DNA from: Pedobacter sp. MC2016-15
Lineage (GTDB): Bacteria; Bacteroidota; Bacteroidia; Sphingobacteriales; Sphingobacteriaceae
DNA: 64,000 nucleotides
Assembly (NCBI RefSeq): GCF_026239695.1
Contig: NZ_JAPIVS010000002.1
Coordinates: 682,001 to 746,000 of the forward strand
Direction: 5' to 3'
This document shows, piece by piece, positions 44,904 to 54,808 of this stretch (the first letter of the stretch is position 1; each line of letters starts with the position of its first letter). Under the pieces are notes generated by a model, which was given only the letters and a program-made list of their open reading frames with translations, did not search any database and was not told the origin of the DNA. The position numbers were made by a program, and so were the translations under genes.

Positions 44904-46673
44904 ATGTCTAAAATTACCGGTGATGCTTTTAATGTAGGCCTGTTGAAAAGAGTTTTTCAATACGTAAAGCCTTACCGCAGGATATTTATCTGGTCGGTAG
45001 TGCTCACGATCCTGTTAGCGCTGGTAGCTCCGGTGAGGCCTTTCCTGATCAAATATACACTGGATCATTACATCCTGAAAGGTCAGTACAATGGCTTACT
45101 CATGATGACGGTAGTGATGTTGCTGCTGCTCGTGTTACAAAGTGCCATCCAGTACAGCCATACGCTGTATACCAACATCCTCGGGCAGTCTGCCATACGC
45201 GACCTCAGGATAAATGTATTCAACCATATCACCACACTGCGCTTAAAATATTTTGATAAAACACCCATCGGGCAACTCATCACGCGTACCGTGTCAGACC
45301 TGGAAACGATATCCGATATCTTTTCCGAAGGACTGATCGTGATCATCGGTGATATCCTGCAGGTGATTGCGATTATCTGTGTTATGTTTTATGCCGATTG
45401 GAGTCTGACGCTCATGGTACTGCTGCCCATGCCGCTGCTGATCATCGCTACCTCCATATTCCAGCGCTCTATTAAGTCGGCTTTCCAGGAGATCCGCACA
45501 GAGGTATCCAACCTTAACACCTATCTGCAGGAACATATCACCGGAATTTCGATCATCCAGTACTTTGCCCGTGAAGAGCAGGAATACCGTAAGTTTAAAA
45601 AGATTAATAAGCGCTACCGCGATGCCAATATCCGTTCCAACTGGTACTACTCCATCTTCTTTCCGGTAGTAGAGATCATCTCGGCCATGTGTTTAGGGCT
45701 GCTGGTTTGGTATGGCGCCAAAAGTATCCTCTCCAAACCACTGGATGTAACCCCGGGAACCATTGCAGAGTTTATCCTTTATATAGGTATGCTGTTTAAG
45801 CCAATCCGCGAGCTGGCGGATAAATTCAATACCTTACAGATGGGGATGGTTGGGGCAGAGCGCGTTTTCAAAGTGCTGGATACTGATGAAAAGACGGTCA
45901 ACAACGGCACCTATGCCCCGGCAAAAATCGAAGGCAACATCGAGTTCAGTCATGTCTGGTTCGCCTACAATGACGATAAATACGTACTCAAAAATCTAAA
46001 CTTTACTGTGAAGGCCGGGCAGACTGTAGCCATGGTAGGTGCCACCGGTGCTGGTAAATCTTCCACGATAAATATCCTGAACCGCTTTTATGATATCCAG
46101 AAAGGCGATATCAAAGTTGACGGCGTAAATATCGAAGCCTATGAGCTGGGATATCTGAGAAAAAGCATCGGTACCGTACTGCAGGATGTGTTCCTGTTCT
46201 CGGATACGATCTTCAATAACATTACCCTGAACAACCCTGATATTACGATGGATGAGGTAGTGGAGGCTGCGGAGAAAGTTGGGGCGCATGATTTTATCGA
46301 GCGACTCCCGGGAGGGTACCAGTATAATGTGATGGAAAGAGGGGCCACTCTCTCTGCCGGACAGGCCCAGCTGATTTCCTTTATCAGGGCGCTGGTGTAT
46401 AACCCTTCAATCCTGGTGCTGGATGAAGCTACTTCCTCTGTAGATACCGAAACAGAAATGCTCATCCAGTCGGCCATTGACAAGCTCATGCACGGACGCA
46501 CCTCTATTGTGATTGCCCATCGCCTGTCTACGATCCAAAAAGCAGATCAGATCATTGTACTTGATAAGGGGGAGATTATGGAAAGGGGCAGCCACCAGGA
46601 ACTGCTGAAGCTGGATGGCTATTATAAACGTCTGTACGATTTACAGTTCCATTCAGAAGGCATCGCTAAGTAG
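44904..46673 (+). CDS. ABC exporter, fused permease-ATPase (MsbA-like)
   Basis: Homodimer-type exporter half (589 aa) of the lipid or drug exporter group. About six membrane helices lie within residues 25-320, followed by the nucleotide-binding domain: Walker A GATGAGKSS near 375, Q-loop TVLQDVFLFSD near 418, signature LSAGQAQLI near 481 (Ala in place of the first Gly of LSGGQ), Walker B ILVLDEATSSVD near 501 and the switch IAHRLSTI near 535. Probable cargo is a lipid or lipid A precursor, but this is family inference. It is translated two bases after truA. Confidence 0.9.
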   Translation: MSKITGDAFNVGLLKRVFQYVKPYRRIFIWSVVLTILLALVAPVRPFLIKYTLDHYILKGQYNGLLMMTVVMLLLLVLQSAIQYSHTLYTNILGQSAIRDLRINVFNHITTLRLKYFDKTPIGQLITRTVSDLETISDIFSEGLIVIIGDILQVIAIICVMFYADWSLTLMVLLPMPLLIIATSIFQRSIKSAFQEIRTEVSNLNTYLQEHITGISIIQYFAREEQEYRKFKKINKRYRDANIRSNWYYSIFFPVVEIISAMCLGLLVWYGAKSILSKPLDVTPGTIAEFILYIGMLFKPIRELADKFNTLQMGMVGAERVFKVLDTDEKTVNNGTYAPAKIEGNIEFSHVWFAYNDDKYVLKNLNFTVKAGQTVAMVGATGAGKSSTINILNRFYDIQKGDIKVDGVNIEAYELGYLRKSIGTVLQDVFLFSDTIFNNITLNNPDITMDEVVEAAEKVGAHDFIERLPGGYQYNVMERGATLSAGQAQLISFIRALVYNPSILVLDEATSSVDTETEMLIQSAIDKLMHGRTSIVIAHRLSTIQKADQIIVLDKGEIMERGSHQELLKLDGYYKRLYDLQFHSEGIAK

Positions 46674-46708
46674 CATTTTTGTTTCTTTTCATTAATGTTG
46701 GAATTGCA

Positions 46709-46739
46709 TTTGGCAATCCATGCAATAATCTTAGATTTG
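46709..46739 (+). promoter_or_regulatory. Consensus Bacteroidota promoter of sucD
   Basis: TTTG at 46709-46712 and TAGATTTG at 46732-46739 with 19 bases between, an exact fit to TTTG-N19-TAnnTTTG. The ATG is 20 bases downstream. Confidence 0.8.
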
Positions 46740-46758
46740 CATAAAAAATTATAGATAC

Positions 46759-47631
46759 ATGAGTGTTTTAGTAAATAAAGATTCGAAAGTAATTGTACAA
46801 GGTTTTACCGGAAATGAAGGTACTTACCATGCTTCACAAATGATAGAATACGGAACTGACGTAGTTGGCGGGGTAACACCTGGTAAAGGCGGACAAACTC
46901 ATTTAGACAAACCGGTTTTTAATACGGTTAAAGATGCGGTTGATCAGGCTGGTGCCAATGTATCTATCATCTTTGTTCCACCTGCATTTGCTGCAGATGC
47001 TATCATGGAAGCTGCTGAAGCTGGAATTAAAGTTATTGTTTGTATTACTGAAGGTATCCCTACAAAGGATATGATTCAGGTAAAAGAATATATCGCCGGA
47101 AAAGATTGCCGTTTAATCGGTCCTAACTGTCCTGGTGTAATCACTGCTGATGAAGCTAAAATTGGTATCATGCCAGGCTTTATCTTCAAAAAAGGTACTG
47201 TTGGTGTTGTGTCTAAATCAGGTACACTTACTTACGAAGCTGTTGATCAGGTAGTAAAAGCAGGTTTAGGTATCACTACAGCTATCGGTATCGGTGGTGA
47301 CCCAATCATTGGAACAACCACTAAAGAAGCTGTTGAACTGTTGATGAACGATCCTGAAACTGAAGGTATCATCATGATCGGTGAGATCGGTGGTGGTATG
47401 GAAGCTGAAGCTGCATTGTGGATCAAAGAAAATGGTACTAAACCAGTTGTAGGTTTCATCGCCGGACAAACTGCTCCTGCAGGCCGTAGAATGGGTCACG
47501 CTGGTGCAATCGTTGGTGGTGCTGATGATACTGCTGCTGCAAAAATGAAAATCATGGCAGAATGCGGTATCCGTGTTGTAGAAAGCCCTGCTGAAATTGG
47601 TCAGGCTATGGCTGACCTGTTAAAGAAATAG
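46759..47631 (+). CDS. sucD: Succinate-CoA ligase, alpha subunit
   Basis: TCA-cycle enzyme subunit (290 aa) that carries the phosphohistidine and binds CoA. Motifs: [13 protein letters not shown] near 13, [11 protein letters not shown] near 36, [10 protein letters not shown] near 116, [12 protein letters not shown] near 208 and the phospho-His in [12 protein letters not shown] near 238-249. Strong promoter and T-ending codons indicate high expression. The beta subunit gene sucC is not adjacent. Confidence 0.96.
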   Translation: MSVLVNKDSKVIVQGFTGNEGTYHASQMIEYGTDVVGGVTPGKGGQTHLDKPVFNTVKDAVDQAGANVSIIFVPPAFAADAIMEAAEAGIKVIVCITEGIPTKDMIQVKEYIAGKDCRLIGPNCPGVITADEAKIGIMPGFIFKKGTVGVVSKSGTLTYEAVDQVVKAGLGITTAIGIGGDPIIGTTTKEAVELLMNDPETEGIIMIGEIGGGMEAEAALWIKENGTKPVVGFIAGQTAPAGRRMGHAGAIVGGADDTAAAKMKIMAECGIRVVESPAEIGQAMADLLKK

Positions 47632-47651
47632 TATTTTAACATATCCTGTAA

Positions 47652-47690
47652 GATGAGGCTTGCCAATTGGTTAAGCCTCATTTTTTTTGT
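47652..47690 (+). terminator. Terminator of sucD
   Basis: ATGAGGCTT / AAGCCTCAT stem with a loop that itself contains the palindrome CCAATTGG, then eight T. Confidence 0.88.
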
Positions 47691-47783
47691 GTGATATCAT
47701 CAAAATACTGTCAATTTGCCCGGCCTAAACACTAAAAACCAGCCGTTGCTGTTAATCGTATATAAGGCTTAACACACAGAAAA

Positions 47784-48251
47784 ATGATGAACAAACTAAT
47801 CTTAATCATGAGCTTCGTCATGATCACCGGTTTAACTGCCTGTGCCCAGAAACAAGAAAAAGAAAATACCACTAAAACTACCAGCAAAATGGGATGGAAT
47901 AAATTAACAAAAGAGGAAGAAGATGTAATCGTGCGCAAAGGCACTGAATATCCGGGTACCGGAACTTTGCTCAACAACAAGGCAAAAGGAACCTATACCT
48001 GCAAGCGTTGTAACGCGGCCCTCTACCGCTCTGATTCTAAATTTGACTCGCACTGCGGATGGCCAAGTTTTGATGATGAGATCAAAGGTGCCGTACTCAG
48101 AATTCCTGATGCAGACGGTTCCCGTACAGAAATTGTATGTGCAAATTGTAAGGCACACCTCGGACATGTATTCCTTGGAGAGGGTTTCACTGCCAAAAAT
48201 ACACGTCACTGTGTGAACTCAGTTTCGATGAATTTTGTACCCGATAAATAG
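47784..48251 (+). CDS. msrB: Peptide-methionine (R)-S-oxide reductase, lipoprotein form
   Basis: Repairs oxidised methionine (R form) in proteins. This 155-residue copy has a lipoprotein signal (lipobox LTAC, Cys 20), so it works outside the cytosol, tethered to a membrane. Zinc cysteines are in CKRC near 74-77 and [12 protein letters not shown] near 119-130. The catalytic Cys is in [13 protein letters not shown] near 139-151. [23 protein letters not shown] is the usual start of the domain. Electron supply in the periplasm would need a separate thioredoxin-like partner, not seen here. Confidence 0.94.
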   Translation: MMNKLILIMSFVMITGLTACAQKQEKENTTKTTSKMGWNKLTKEEEDVIVRKGTEYPGTGTLLNNKAKGTYTCKRCNAALYRSDSKFDSHCGWPSFDDEIKGAVLRIPDADGSRTEIVCANCKAHLGHVFLGEGFTAKNTRHCVNSVSMNFVPDK

Positions 48252-48274
48252 GGTCTAATGACCCATAAACCGCA

Positions 48275-48309
48275 TAAATGCCCGATGATCAGCTCATTGG
48301 GCATTTTTC
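48275..48309 (+). terminator. Terminator of msrB
   Basis: AAATGCCC...ATGA and TCAT...GGGCATTT form a stem with one mismatch and a five-T tail; it ends just before the next promoter. Confidence 0.8.
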
Positions 48310-48310
48310 G

Positions 48311-48343
48311 TTTGGAAAGCCCGGGTTTTTTTACCTATCTTTG
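48311..48343 (+). promoter_or_regulatory. Promoter of the RlpA-like gene
   Basis: TTTG 48311-48314 and TATCTTTG 48336-48343, 21 bases apart. The leader to the ATG is about 90 bases and holds a 4-codon ORF (48366-48380) and an A/T hairpin (48379-48401). Confidence 0.7.
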
Positions 48344-48436
48344 AGCGTTCACTAACGAAATTAAACATGAACCCGACTTGATTAAAATAACTATTTTAAT
48401 CATCAAAGGCTCCATCTGATAACTAAAAATCAATAG

Positions 48437-48841
48437 ATGAATAAGATCAAATACTGTTTGCTTTTTTTGAGTATGTTCGTGTTTCTGCAGGTCAGCGCAC
48501 AGTCGGAAGACACCGGCACAGATCCCGGAACAGGCATAGTAACACGGATAAGAACAGGACTAGCAACGTATTATCATAAAAGATTTGAAGGCCGCAGAAC
48601 AACCAGCGGCGCAAAATACCGGGCAAAGAAATTCACTTGTGCCCATATGTCTCTTCCCCTTGGAACAATCGTTACTGTAACCAACCTCGACAATGGTAAA
48701 TCCGTAGAAGTTGAGGTCAATGACAGGGGCCCGCACAGCAAACGTTACATCATTGATGTTTCCGAAAGTGCTGCCAAAGAACTTGGATTCTACAACAAAG
48801 GCCAGTCAAAAGTTAGCATCGCTTACGGCCAGCCTTCTTAA
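48437..48841 (+). CDS. RlpA-like septal/peptidoglycan-associated protein
   Basis: Exported 134-residue protein with a signal peptide (MNKIKYCLLFLSMFVFLQVSA) and one double-psi beta-barrel domain. GLATYYHKRFEGRRTTSGAKY near 41-61 and HMSLPLGTIVTVTNLDNGKSVEVEVNDRGP near 70-99 carry the conserved His and Asp-Arg-Gly-Pro of RlpA and expansin-type lytic transglycosylases. There is no SPOR domain, so it is the short form; whether it cuts peptidoglycan or only binds it is not clear. Confidence 0.9.
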   Translation: MNKIKYCLLFLSMFVFLQVSAQSEDTGTDPGTGIVTRIRTGLATYYHKRFEGRRTTSGAKYRAKKFTCAHMSLPLGTIVTVTNLDNGKSVEVEVNDRGPHSKRYIIDVSESAAKELGFYNKGQSKVSIAYGQPS

Positions 48842-49027
48842 TTATTGATTTTCATTCGCATATAGTCAGATTCCTAAATGTTATTCACATTTATACGGGA
48901 TTGCTTTGTCCAGCCCTGAATCATTTACAACTTTCTAAAGTAATTTATCGGTAATCTTTTCCCCTTCATGTGGATAATTACGCACACTTGTTAACAACTA
49001 TTGCTAACGAATAAATGCCTCAAAGTT

Positions 49028-49035
49028 TATATTTG
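49028..49035 (+). promoter_or_regulatory. -7 element TATATTTG for nrdBA
   Basis: TAnnTTTG match with a TTG at 49001, 24 bases upstream (slightly long). The leader to ATG 49129 is about 85-90 bases. The rest of the 287-base gap from 48842 is A/T-rich; no repeat resembling an NrdR box was seen. Confidence 0.5.
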
Positions 49036-49128
49036 TTATAATAAAAATCCTGTCAATCTTATCAAAATATTATTGGCTAAGGATTTAATAGCTAACCGCT
49101 TAGGCTTACATCATTTTTAAATTCAACC

Positions 49129-50100
49129 ATGGAAGAAGAAGTATTACTGAAAGAGAACAAAGATCGCTTTGTCCTGTTGCCAATCAAGTACCCGGCAATC
49201 TGGGAAATGTACAAAAAGAGTGAAGCTAGTTTTTGGACAGCAGAAGAGATAGATCTCTCTGACGATCAGAAACACTGGGACAACCTGAATGATGGAGAGC
49301 GTCATTTTATCTCACATATCCTCGCGTTTTTCTCTGCCAGCGACGGTATCGTCAACGAAAACCTTGCTGTGAACTTCATGAGCGAAGTGCAGCTGCCCGA
49401 AGCACGCTGCTTCTATGGCTTCCAGATCATGATGGAGAATATCCATTCTGAAACCTATGCCTTACTGATAGACACCTACATCAAGGATGAAGCCGAGAAA
49501 GACAGGTTATTCCACGCCATCGAAACTGTACCATGTGTAAAGAAAAAAGCAGAATGGGCATTGAGATGGATCGATAACGGAAACTTTGCCGAGCGTCTGG
49601 TGGCTTTTGCTGCAGTTGAAGGTATTTTCTTCAGCGGTAGTTTCTGCTCGATCTTCTGGTTAAAGAAACGTGGCCTGATGCCGGGACTGACCTTCAGCAA
49701 TGAGCTGATCTCAAGGGATGAAGGTATGCACTGCGAATTTGCCTGCCTGCTTTACAAAATGTTAAACAACAGACTATCACAGGAAGCTGTGCATGGTATT
49801 ATCAAAGATGCCGTGGAGATCGAAAAAGAATTTGTAACTGACGCCCTGCCGGTTGCTTTAATTGGTATGAATGCCAAATTAATGTCCCAGTATATTGAGT
49901 TTGTGGCCGACAGATGGTCTGCAGAACTGGGATATGATAAAATATACAACGCCACTAACCCTTTTGATTTCATGGAAATGATTTCCTTACAGGGAAAAAC
50001 CAACTTCTTCGAGAAACGTGTTGGTGATTACCAGAAAAGTGGAGTACTTACATCTTCAGAAGACAAAGCATCAGCTTTCTCCCTGGACGATGATTTTTAA
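49129..50100 (+). CDS. nrdB: Ribonucleoside-diphosphate reductase, beta (radical) subunit
   Basis: Class Ia-type small subunit (323 aa) that makes the tyrosyl radical with a di-iron centre. Iron ligands and radical Tyr are in [22 protein letters not shown] near 88-109 (E and H of ENIHSE, with Tyr two residues on), then [10 protein letters not shown] near 164 and [11 protein letters not shown] near 188. The end SAFSLDDDF is the acidic tail that docks on NrdA. The order nrdB then nrdA, 26 bases apart, is one operon. Confidence 0.95.
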   Translation: MEEEVLLKENKDRFVLLPIKYPAIWEMYKKSEASFWTAEEIDLSDDQKHWDNLNDGERHFISHILAFFSASDGIVNENLAVNFMSEVQLPEARCFYGFQIMMENIHSETYALLIDTYIKDEAEKDRLFHAIETVPCVKKKAEWALRWIDNGNFAERLVAFAAVEGIFFSGSFCSIFWLKKRGLMPGLTFSNELISRDEGMHCEFACLLYKMLNNRLSQEAVHGIIKDAVEIEKEFVTDALPVALIGMNAKLMSQYIEFVADRWSAELGYDKIYNATNPFDFMEMISLQGKTNFFEKRVGDYQKSGVLTSSEDKASAFSLDDDF

Positions 50101-50126
50101 TTAGATAATACAAAACCCTAAGAAAT

Positions 50127-52505
50127 ATGTTTGTAGAAAAAAGAGATGGTCGCAAAGAAGCGGTGCGGTTTGATAAGATCACTGCCCGCATCGAGAAGTT
50201 ATGTTATGGCTTTAATGCCGAATTGGTTGATCCTATTGATGTAGCCAAAAAGGTAATTGAAGGTTTATATGATGGCGTTACGACATCAGAATTAGATAAC
50301 CTTGCCGCAGAAACTGCTGCCTCTTTAACTACCAAGCACCCTGATTATGCGCTGCTGGCATCAAGGATCGCTGTATCAAACCTGCATAAAAATACCACCA
50401 AGTCGTTTTCAAAAACGATGGAGATGCTGTACCGCTACGTAGACCCTAAAACTGACAAATCTGCTTCGCTGATTGCAGATGATGTATGGGCCGTGATCGA
50501 AGCCAATGCAGAAATCCTGGACAGTACGATTATCTATGACAGGGACTTCGGATTTGACTATTTCGGATTCAAAACCCTGGAAAAGTCATACCTGCTGAAA
50601 ATCAATGGCGTGATCGTTGAGCGTCCGCAACACTTATATATGCGTGTGGCGGTGGGTATCCACAAAGGTGATATCGACAGTGTGATCGCTAGTTATAACC
50701 TGATGAGCGAGCGCTGGTTTACACATGGTACACCTACCTTGTTCAATGCCGGAACACCAAAACCACAGATGTCTTCATGCTTCCTGTTAACGATGCAGGA
50801 TGACAGTATCGAAGGGATCTATGATACGCTTAAACAAACTGCCAAAATTTCACAAAGTGCCGGCGGTATCGGATTAAGCATCCACAACGTCAGGGCTACA
50901 GGTGCTTATATCAGCGGAACCAATGGTACCAGTAACGGTATCGTTCCAATGTTAAAAGTATTTAATGATACTGCACGTTATGTAGATCAGGGCGGTGGTA
51001 AACGTAAAGGTGCCTTCGCGATCTATTTAGAGCCATGGCATGCGGATGTGTTCTCCTTCCTCGATCTGCGTAAAAACCACGGTAAGGAAGAGATGCGTGC
51101 ACGTGATTTATTCTATGCCCTTTGGATCTGCGACCTGTTTATGCAGCGCGTGGAGGAAAATGGCGAATGGAGCCTGTTTAGTCCGGATGAAGCACCGGGA
51201 CTGGCCGACTGCTTTGGCAAGGAGTTCGAAGACTTATACACACGTTACGAAAAAGAAGGACGTGCCCGTAAAACGATCAAAGCACAGGAATTGTGGTTTG
51301 CCATCCTCGATTCACAAATCGAAACCGGAACACCATATCTTTTATATAAGGATGCTGCAAACAGCAAATCCAACCAGCAGAACTTAGGAACGATCAAAAG
51401 TTCCAACCTCTGTACAGAGATCATGGAGTACAGCTCTAAAGATGAGGTTGCCGTATGTAACCTGGCTTCGCTGGCACTGCCAAGGTTTGTGGTTAACGGA
51501 GAGTTTGATCACCAGAAGTTATATGAGGTGACATACCAGGCTACCGTAAACCTGAACAAGGTGATCGATCACAACTATTACCCGATCGAGGAAGCAAGGT
51601 ATTCCAACATGCGTCACCGTCCCGTAGGTTTGGGTGTACAGGGATTGGCAGATGCCTTTATTCTGATGCGTCTTCCTTTTGAAAGTGATGGTGCCAAAGA
51701 ACTGAACAAAGAGATCTTCGAAACGATTTACTTCGCGGCCATGACGGCTTCGCACGATCTTGCGCTGAAGGAAGGTGCTTACGAAACATTCAAAGGTTCT
51801 CCTTTGTCTGAAGGTAAGTTCCAGTTTGACCTCTGGAATGTAACACCGGCCAGCAACCGCTGGAACTGGGAAGACCTGCGTAAGAAGGTGGTAAAAGATG
51901 GTGTGCGTAACTCGCTGCTGGTAGCACCGATGCCTACGGCCTCTACTTCACAGATCCTTGGTAACAACGAATGTTTTGAGCCTTATACTTCAAACATCTA
52001 CACCAGACGTGTACTGAGTGGTGAGTTTGTTGTCGTAAACAAACACTTGCTGAAAGACCTGGTTTCTCTGGGGTTATGGACACCAGCGATGAAAGACAGG
52101 ATTATCCTGGCTAACGGATCTGTACAGGACATTGCAGAAATCCCTGATTATATCAAGGAACTGTATAAAACAGTATGGGAAATTAAAATGCGCAGCATCA
52201 TTGATATGGCGGCCGATCGTGGTGCCTATATCTGCCAGTCGCAATCTCTCAACCTGTTTATCAATGCACCTAATACTTCCAAACTGACTTCAATGCACTT
52301 CTACGCATGGAAGAAAGGTCTGAAAACTGGTATGTACTACCTGCGTACGCAGGCAGCTGCACAGGCTGTTAAGTTCACGGTGGAGAACCAGGCCGGTAAA
52401 GCGATGGAGCCTGTGATCCCTGAGGTGATCGAGCAGGTTGTGGAAGAAATCACTGACGGCCCTGTTTGCTCTATGGAAGAAGGATGCATCAGCTGCTCAG
52501 GATAA
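50127..52505 (+). CDS. nrdA: Ribonucleoside-diphosphate reductase, alpha (catalytic) subunit
   Basis: Large subunit (792 aa) that reduces ribonucleotides to deoxyribonucleotides. An ATP-cone at about 1-90 ([25 protein letters not shown]) gives dATP/ATP activity control. Active-site cysteines are in MSSCFLLTM near 218, NLCTEIMEY near 430 and the C-terminal [12 protein letters not shown], the flexible redox tail. [20 protein letters not shown] near 604-623 holds radical-transfer and specificity parts. All expected residues are present. A terminator follows. Confidence 0.96.
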   Translation: MFVEKRDGRKEAVRFDKITARIEKLCYGFNAELVDPIDVAKKVIEGLYDGVTTSELDNLAAETAASLTTKHPDYALLASRIAVSNLHKNTTKSFSKTMEMLYRYVDPKTDKSASLIADDVWAVIEANAEILDSTIIYDRDFGFDYFGFKTLEKSYLLKINGVIVERPQHLYMRVAVGIHKGDIDSVIASYNLMSERWFTHGTPTLFNAGTPKPQMSSCFLLTMQDDSIEGIYDTLKQTAKISQSAGGIGLSIHNVRATGAYISGTNGTSNGIVPMLKVFNDTARYVDQGGGKRKGAFAIYLEPWHADVFSFLDLRKNHGKEEMRARDLFYALWICDLFMQRVEENGEWSLFSPDEAPGLADCFGKEFEDLYTRYEKEGRARKTIKAQELWFAILDSQIETGTPYLLYKDAANSKSNQQNLGTIKSSNLCTEIMEYSSKDEVAVCNLASLALPRFVVNGEFDHQKLYEVTYQATVNLNKVIDHNYYPIEEARYSNMRHRPVGLGVQGLADAFILMRLPFESDGAKELNKEIFETIYFAAMTASHDLALKEGAYETFKGSPLSEGKFQFDLWNVTPASNRWNWEDLRKKVVKDGVRNSLLVAPMPTASTSQILGNNECFEPYTSNIYTRRVLSGEFVVVNKHLLKDLVSLGLWTPAMKDRIILANGSVQDIAEIPDYIKELYKTVWEIKMRSIIDMAADRGAYICQSQSLNLFINAPNTSKLTSMHFYAWKKGLKTGMYYLRTQAAAQAVKFTVENQAGKAMEPVIPEVIEQVVEEITDGPVCSMEEGCISCSG

Positions 52506-52531
52506 TCTAAATCTCATAAAGTTAAAGAGAT

Positions 52532-52570
52532 AAAGTACGGTAATTCATTTTACCGTACTTTTGTTTTTTA
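52532..52570 (+). terminator. Terminator of nrdBA, overlapping the next promoter
   Basis: AAGTACGGTAA (52533-52543) pairs with TTACCGTACTT (52550-52560), followed by a T-rich tail. The right arm and tail also read TACTTTTG, a -7 element. Confidence 0.88.
52556..52563 (+). promoter_or_regulatory. -7 element TACTTTTG inside the nrdBA terminator
   Basis: TAnnTTTG match formed by the right stem arm and tail of the terminator, 18 bases before ATG 52582. Confidence 0.45.
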
Positions 52571-52581
52571 AAACGGAGTCA

Positions 52582-52806
52582 ATGGCTAAACACGAAATCA
52601 TACCATGCGAGCGCTGCGGTTCGGCAATAGAGTGTAAGGCTAACTCCTATACCAAATGCCAGTGCAGTGTGGTACATCTCGATCTCAATGAGGTGCAGTA
52701 TATCAGTGAGCACTATGACAGCTGTCTCTGTGCCAAATGCCTGTTTGAATTGCAGGATGAGTACAAGGATAGCCTTGTTTTACAGGTCCCTCCCGTATCC
52801 CCATAA
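52582..52806 (+). CDS. Small cysteine-rich CWC zinc-ribbon protein
   Basis: A 74-residue protein from ATG 52582 with a GGAG ribosome site eight bases upstream; the TTG at 52561 is rejected. It has eight Cys: PCERCGSAIEC near 9-19, KCQC near 27-30 and CLCAKCL near 49-55, the pattern of the Cys-rich CWC family that binds zinc. Function unknown; cytosolic. It sits alone between nrdBA and aguBA. Confidence 0.75.
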   Translation: MAKHEIIPCERCGSAIECKANSYTKCQCSVVHLDLNEVQYISEHYDSCLCAKCLFELQDEYKDSLVLQVPPVSP

Positions 52807-52849
52807 TCAGGGAAAAGATATCTGATAAGATCGGTTTCGATATTTTCTT

Positions 52850-52857
52850 TAACTTTG
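52850..52857 (+). promoter_or_regulatory. -7 element TAACTTTG for aguBA
   Basis: TAnnTTTG match ending 19 bases before ATG 52877. Confidence 0.55.
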
Positions 52858-52876
52858 CACCACAAAATTTCATAGA

Positions 52877-53752
52877 ATGGCTAAAGTACAAGTTGGATTG
52901 GTGCAGATGAGCTGTACCAGTAACAAACAAGAAAATTTAGATAAGGCAATTGTAAAGATCCGCGAGATTGCAGCGCAGGGTGCCCAGGTGGTGTGCCTGC
53001 AGGAATTGTTTACATCGCTGTATTTCTGCGATGAAGAAGATTATGAAAACTTCAAGCTTGCAGAAACTATTCCTGGTCCTTCAACCGATGCTTTGTCGGC
53101 CGTAGCTGCTGAACTGAACGTCGTGATCATAGCCTCTCTCTTTGAAAAAAGAGCTGAAGGGTTATACCACAATACTACTGCTGTATTGGATGCTGACGGT
53201 GCTTACCTGGGTAAATACCGCAAGATGCATATCCCTGATGATCCGGGCTTTTATGAGAAATTCTACTTTACTCCCGGCGATCTGGGATATAAGGTATTCA
53301 AAACGAAATATGCAAAAATTGGGGTGCTGATCTGCTGGGATCAGTGGTATCCTGAAGCTGCCCGTTTAACGGCGCTGATGGGTGCAGACTTCCTGGTTTA
53401 CCCTACCGCAATCGGATGGGCAACCACACAGGATGAAGCCACCAATACTGAGCAATACAATGCATGGCAAACCATACAGCGTTCACATGCGATCGCCAAC
53501 GGGGTACCTGTAGTGAGCATCAACCGTGTAGGTGAAGAAGCAGGCGTATCTTTCTGGGGCGGATCTTTTGTATCCAATCCATTCGGCTCGCTGCTGTACA
53601 AGGCTTCACATGATCAGGAAGAACTGAAAGTGGTAGAGCTGGATCTGACGCAGTCGAACAACTACAGAACACACTGGCCTTTCCTGCGTGACAGAAGAAT
53701 TGACAGCTATTCGCAAATTACTAAAAGATATATTGATGACGAGTCTATTTGA
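52877..53752 (+). CDS. aguB: N-carbamoylputrescine amidase
   Basis: Nitrilase-superfamily enzyme (291 aa) that hydrolyses N-carbamoylputrescine to putrescine, CO2 and ammonia. Catalytic triad: Glu in VCLQELFTSLYF near 42, Lys in GKYRKMHIPDDPGFYEKFYF near 117, Cys in VLICWDQWYPEAA near 154. The long GFYEKFYFTPGD stretch is typical of the carbamoylputrescine group. The next gene encodes agmatine deiminase, which makes its substrate. Confidence 0.94.
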   Translation: MAKVQVGLVQMSCTSNKQENLDKAIVKIREIAAQGAQVVCLQELFTSLYFCDEEDYENFKLAETIPGPSTDALSAVAAELNVVIIASLFEKRAEGLYHNTTAVLDADGAYLGKYRKMHIPDDPGFYEKFYFTPGDLGYKVFKTKYAKIGVLICWDQWYPEAARLTALMGADFLVYPTAIGWATTQDEATNTEQYNAWQTIQRSHAIANGVPVVSINRVGEEAGVSFWGGSFVSNPFGSLLYKASHDQEELKVVELDLTQSNNYRTHWPFLRDRRIDSYSQITKRYIDDESI

Positions 53753-54791
53753 TCACTCGCCAAGGAGAGCCGGGTACCGCTTTCCGGCAGAATGGGAAAA
53801 ACATGAAGCTACATGGCTCACATGGCCGCATAAAGAAGCCTCATGGCCCGGCAAACTGGATACGATCTATGCGCCGTACTGCGAATTTATCAAGATCGTG
53901 GCTACCGGAGAAAAAGTGCGTATCAATGTCAATGATGAGGCTACCAAAGCTTTTGCTATTGGCAAGCTGGAAGAAGCCGGTGCAGACCTGACGCAGATAG
54001 AGTTTTACTTTAACCCCAGCAATGATGCCTGGTGCCGTGATCACGGACCTGCTTTTCTGATCAACCCTGCGGCTGATGATAAAAAGGTGGTAGTAGATTG
54101 GGGCTACAATGCCTGGGGTAACAAATATCCGCCCTACGAGCTGGATGATGTGATCCCTACCAGGATTGCCGACCATTTCAGCCTGCCGGTATTTAACCCG
54201 GGTATCGTCATGGAAGGCGGATCTGTTGAATTTAACGGTGCCGGTACGATCTTAACCTCCAGGGCATGTCTGTTAAACGAAAACAGAAACCCTCATCTTA
54301 ACCAGGAGCAGATAGAAGAGTACCTTAAAGAATGCTACGGTGCGCTGCAGGTGCTGTGGGTAGGCGATGGTATTGTTGGTGACGATACTGACGGGCATAT
54401 TGATGACATCACCCGATTTGTAAACCCAAATACGGTATTAACGGTAATTGAGTCTAATCCCCTGGATGAAAACTATATCCTGCTGAAAGAAAACCTGGAA
54501 GAGCTGAAAGCAATGCGCCTGATCAACGGGATGCCCCTGAATATCGTGCAGCTGCCGATGCCTTCGCCCGTTATTCATGAAGACACCAGGCTGCCGGCTT
54601 CCTATGCCAACTTTTATATTGCCAATGCTGCCGTGATCGTACCTACTTTCAGGGATGTAAATGATGAGATCGCACTGGAAATTATCCGTGGTGTGTTCCC
54701 TGACAGAAAAGTGGTAGGTATAGATTCTACAGATATCATCTGGGGACTGGGTAGTTTTCACTGCCTGAGTCAGCAGGAACCCGCTATTTAA
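53736..54791 (+). CDS. aguA: Agmatine deiminase
   Basis: Converts agmatine to N-carbamoylputrescine and ammonia (351 aa from ATG 53736). An earlier in-frame start at 53688 would overlap aguB by 65 bases and adds 16 residues unlike the family, whose normal start is near GYRFPAEWEKHEATWLTWPH. The 53736 start still overlaps the aguB stop by 17 bases. Active-site motifs: NDAWCRDHGP near 94-103, the GIVMEGGSVEFN loop near 152, DGHIDD near 216-221 and the nucleophile Cys in GLGSFHCLSQQEP near 336-348. Putrescine is the likely end product, for polyamine supply or nitrogen gain. Confidence 0.94.
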   Translation: MTSLFDHSPRRAGYRFPAEWEKHEATWLTWPHKEASWPGKLDTIYAPYCEFIKIVATGEKVRINVNDEATKAFAIGKLEEAGADLTQIEFYFNPSNDAWCRDHGPAFLINPAADDKKVVVDWGYNAWGNKYPPYELDDVIPTRIADHFSLPVFNPGIVMEGGSVEFNGAGTILTSRACLLNENRNPHLNQEQIEEYLKECYGALQVLWVGDGIVGDDTDGHIDDITRFVNPNTVLTVIESNPLDENYILLKENLEELKAMRLINGMPLNIVQLPMPSPVIHEDTRLPASYANFYIANAAVIVPTFRDVNDEIALEIIRGVFPDRKVVGIDSTDIIWGLGSFHCLSQQEPAI

Positions 54792-54808
54792 TTATAAAAA
54801 TATTATAT

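Noticed and set aside
48842..49128. Possible NrdR box or riboswitch before nrdBA
   Set aside because: I found a -7 element but no paired NrdR-like repeats or cobalamin-riboswitch motifs.
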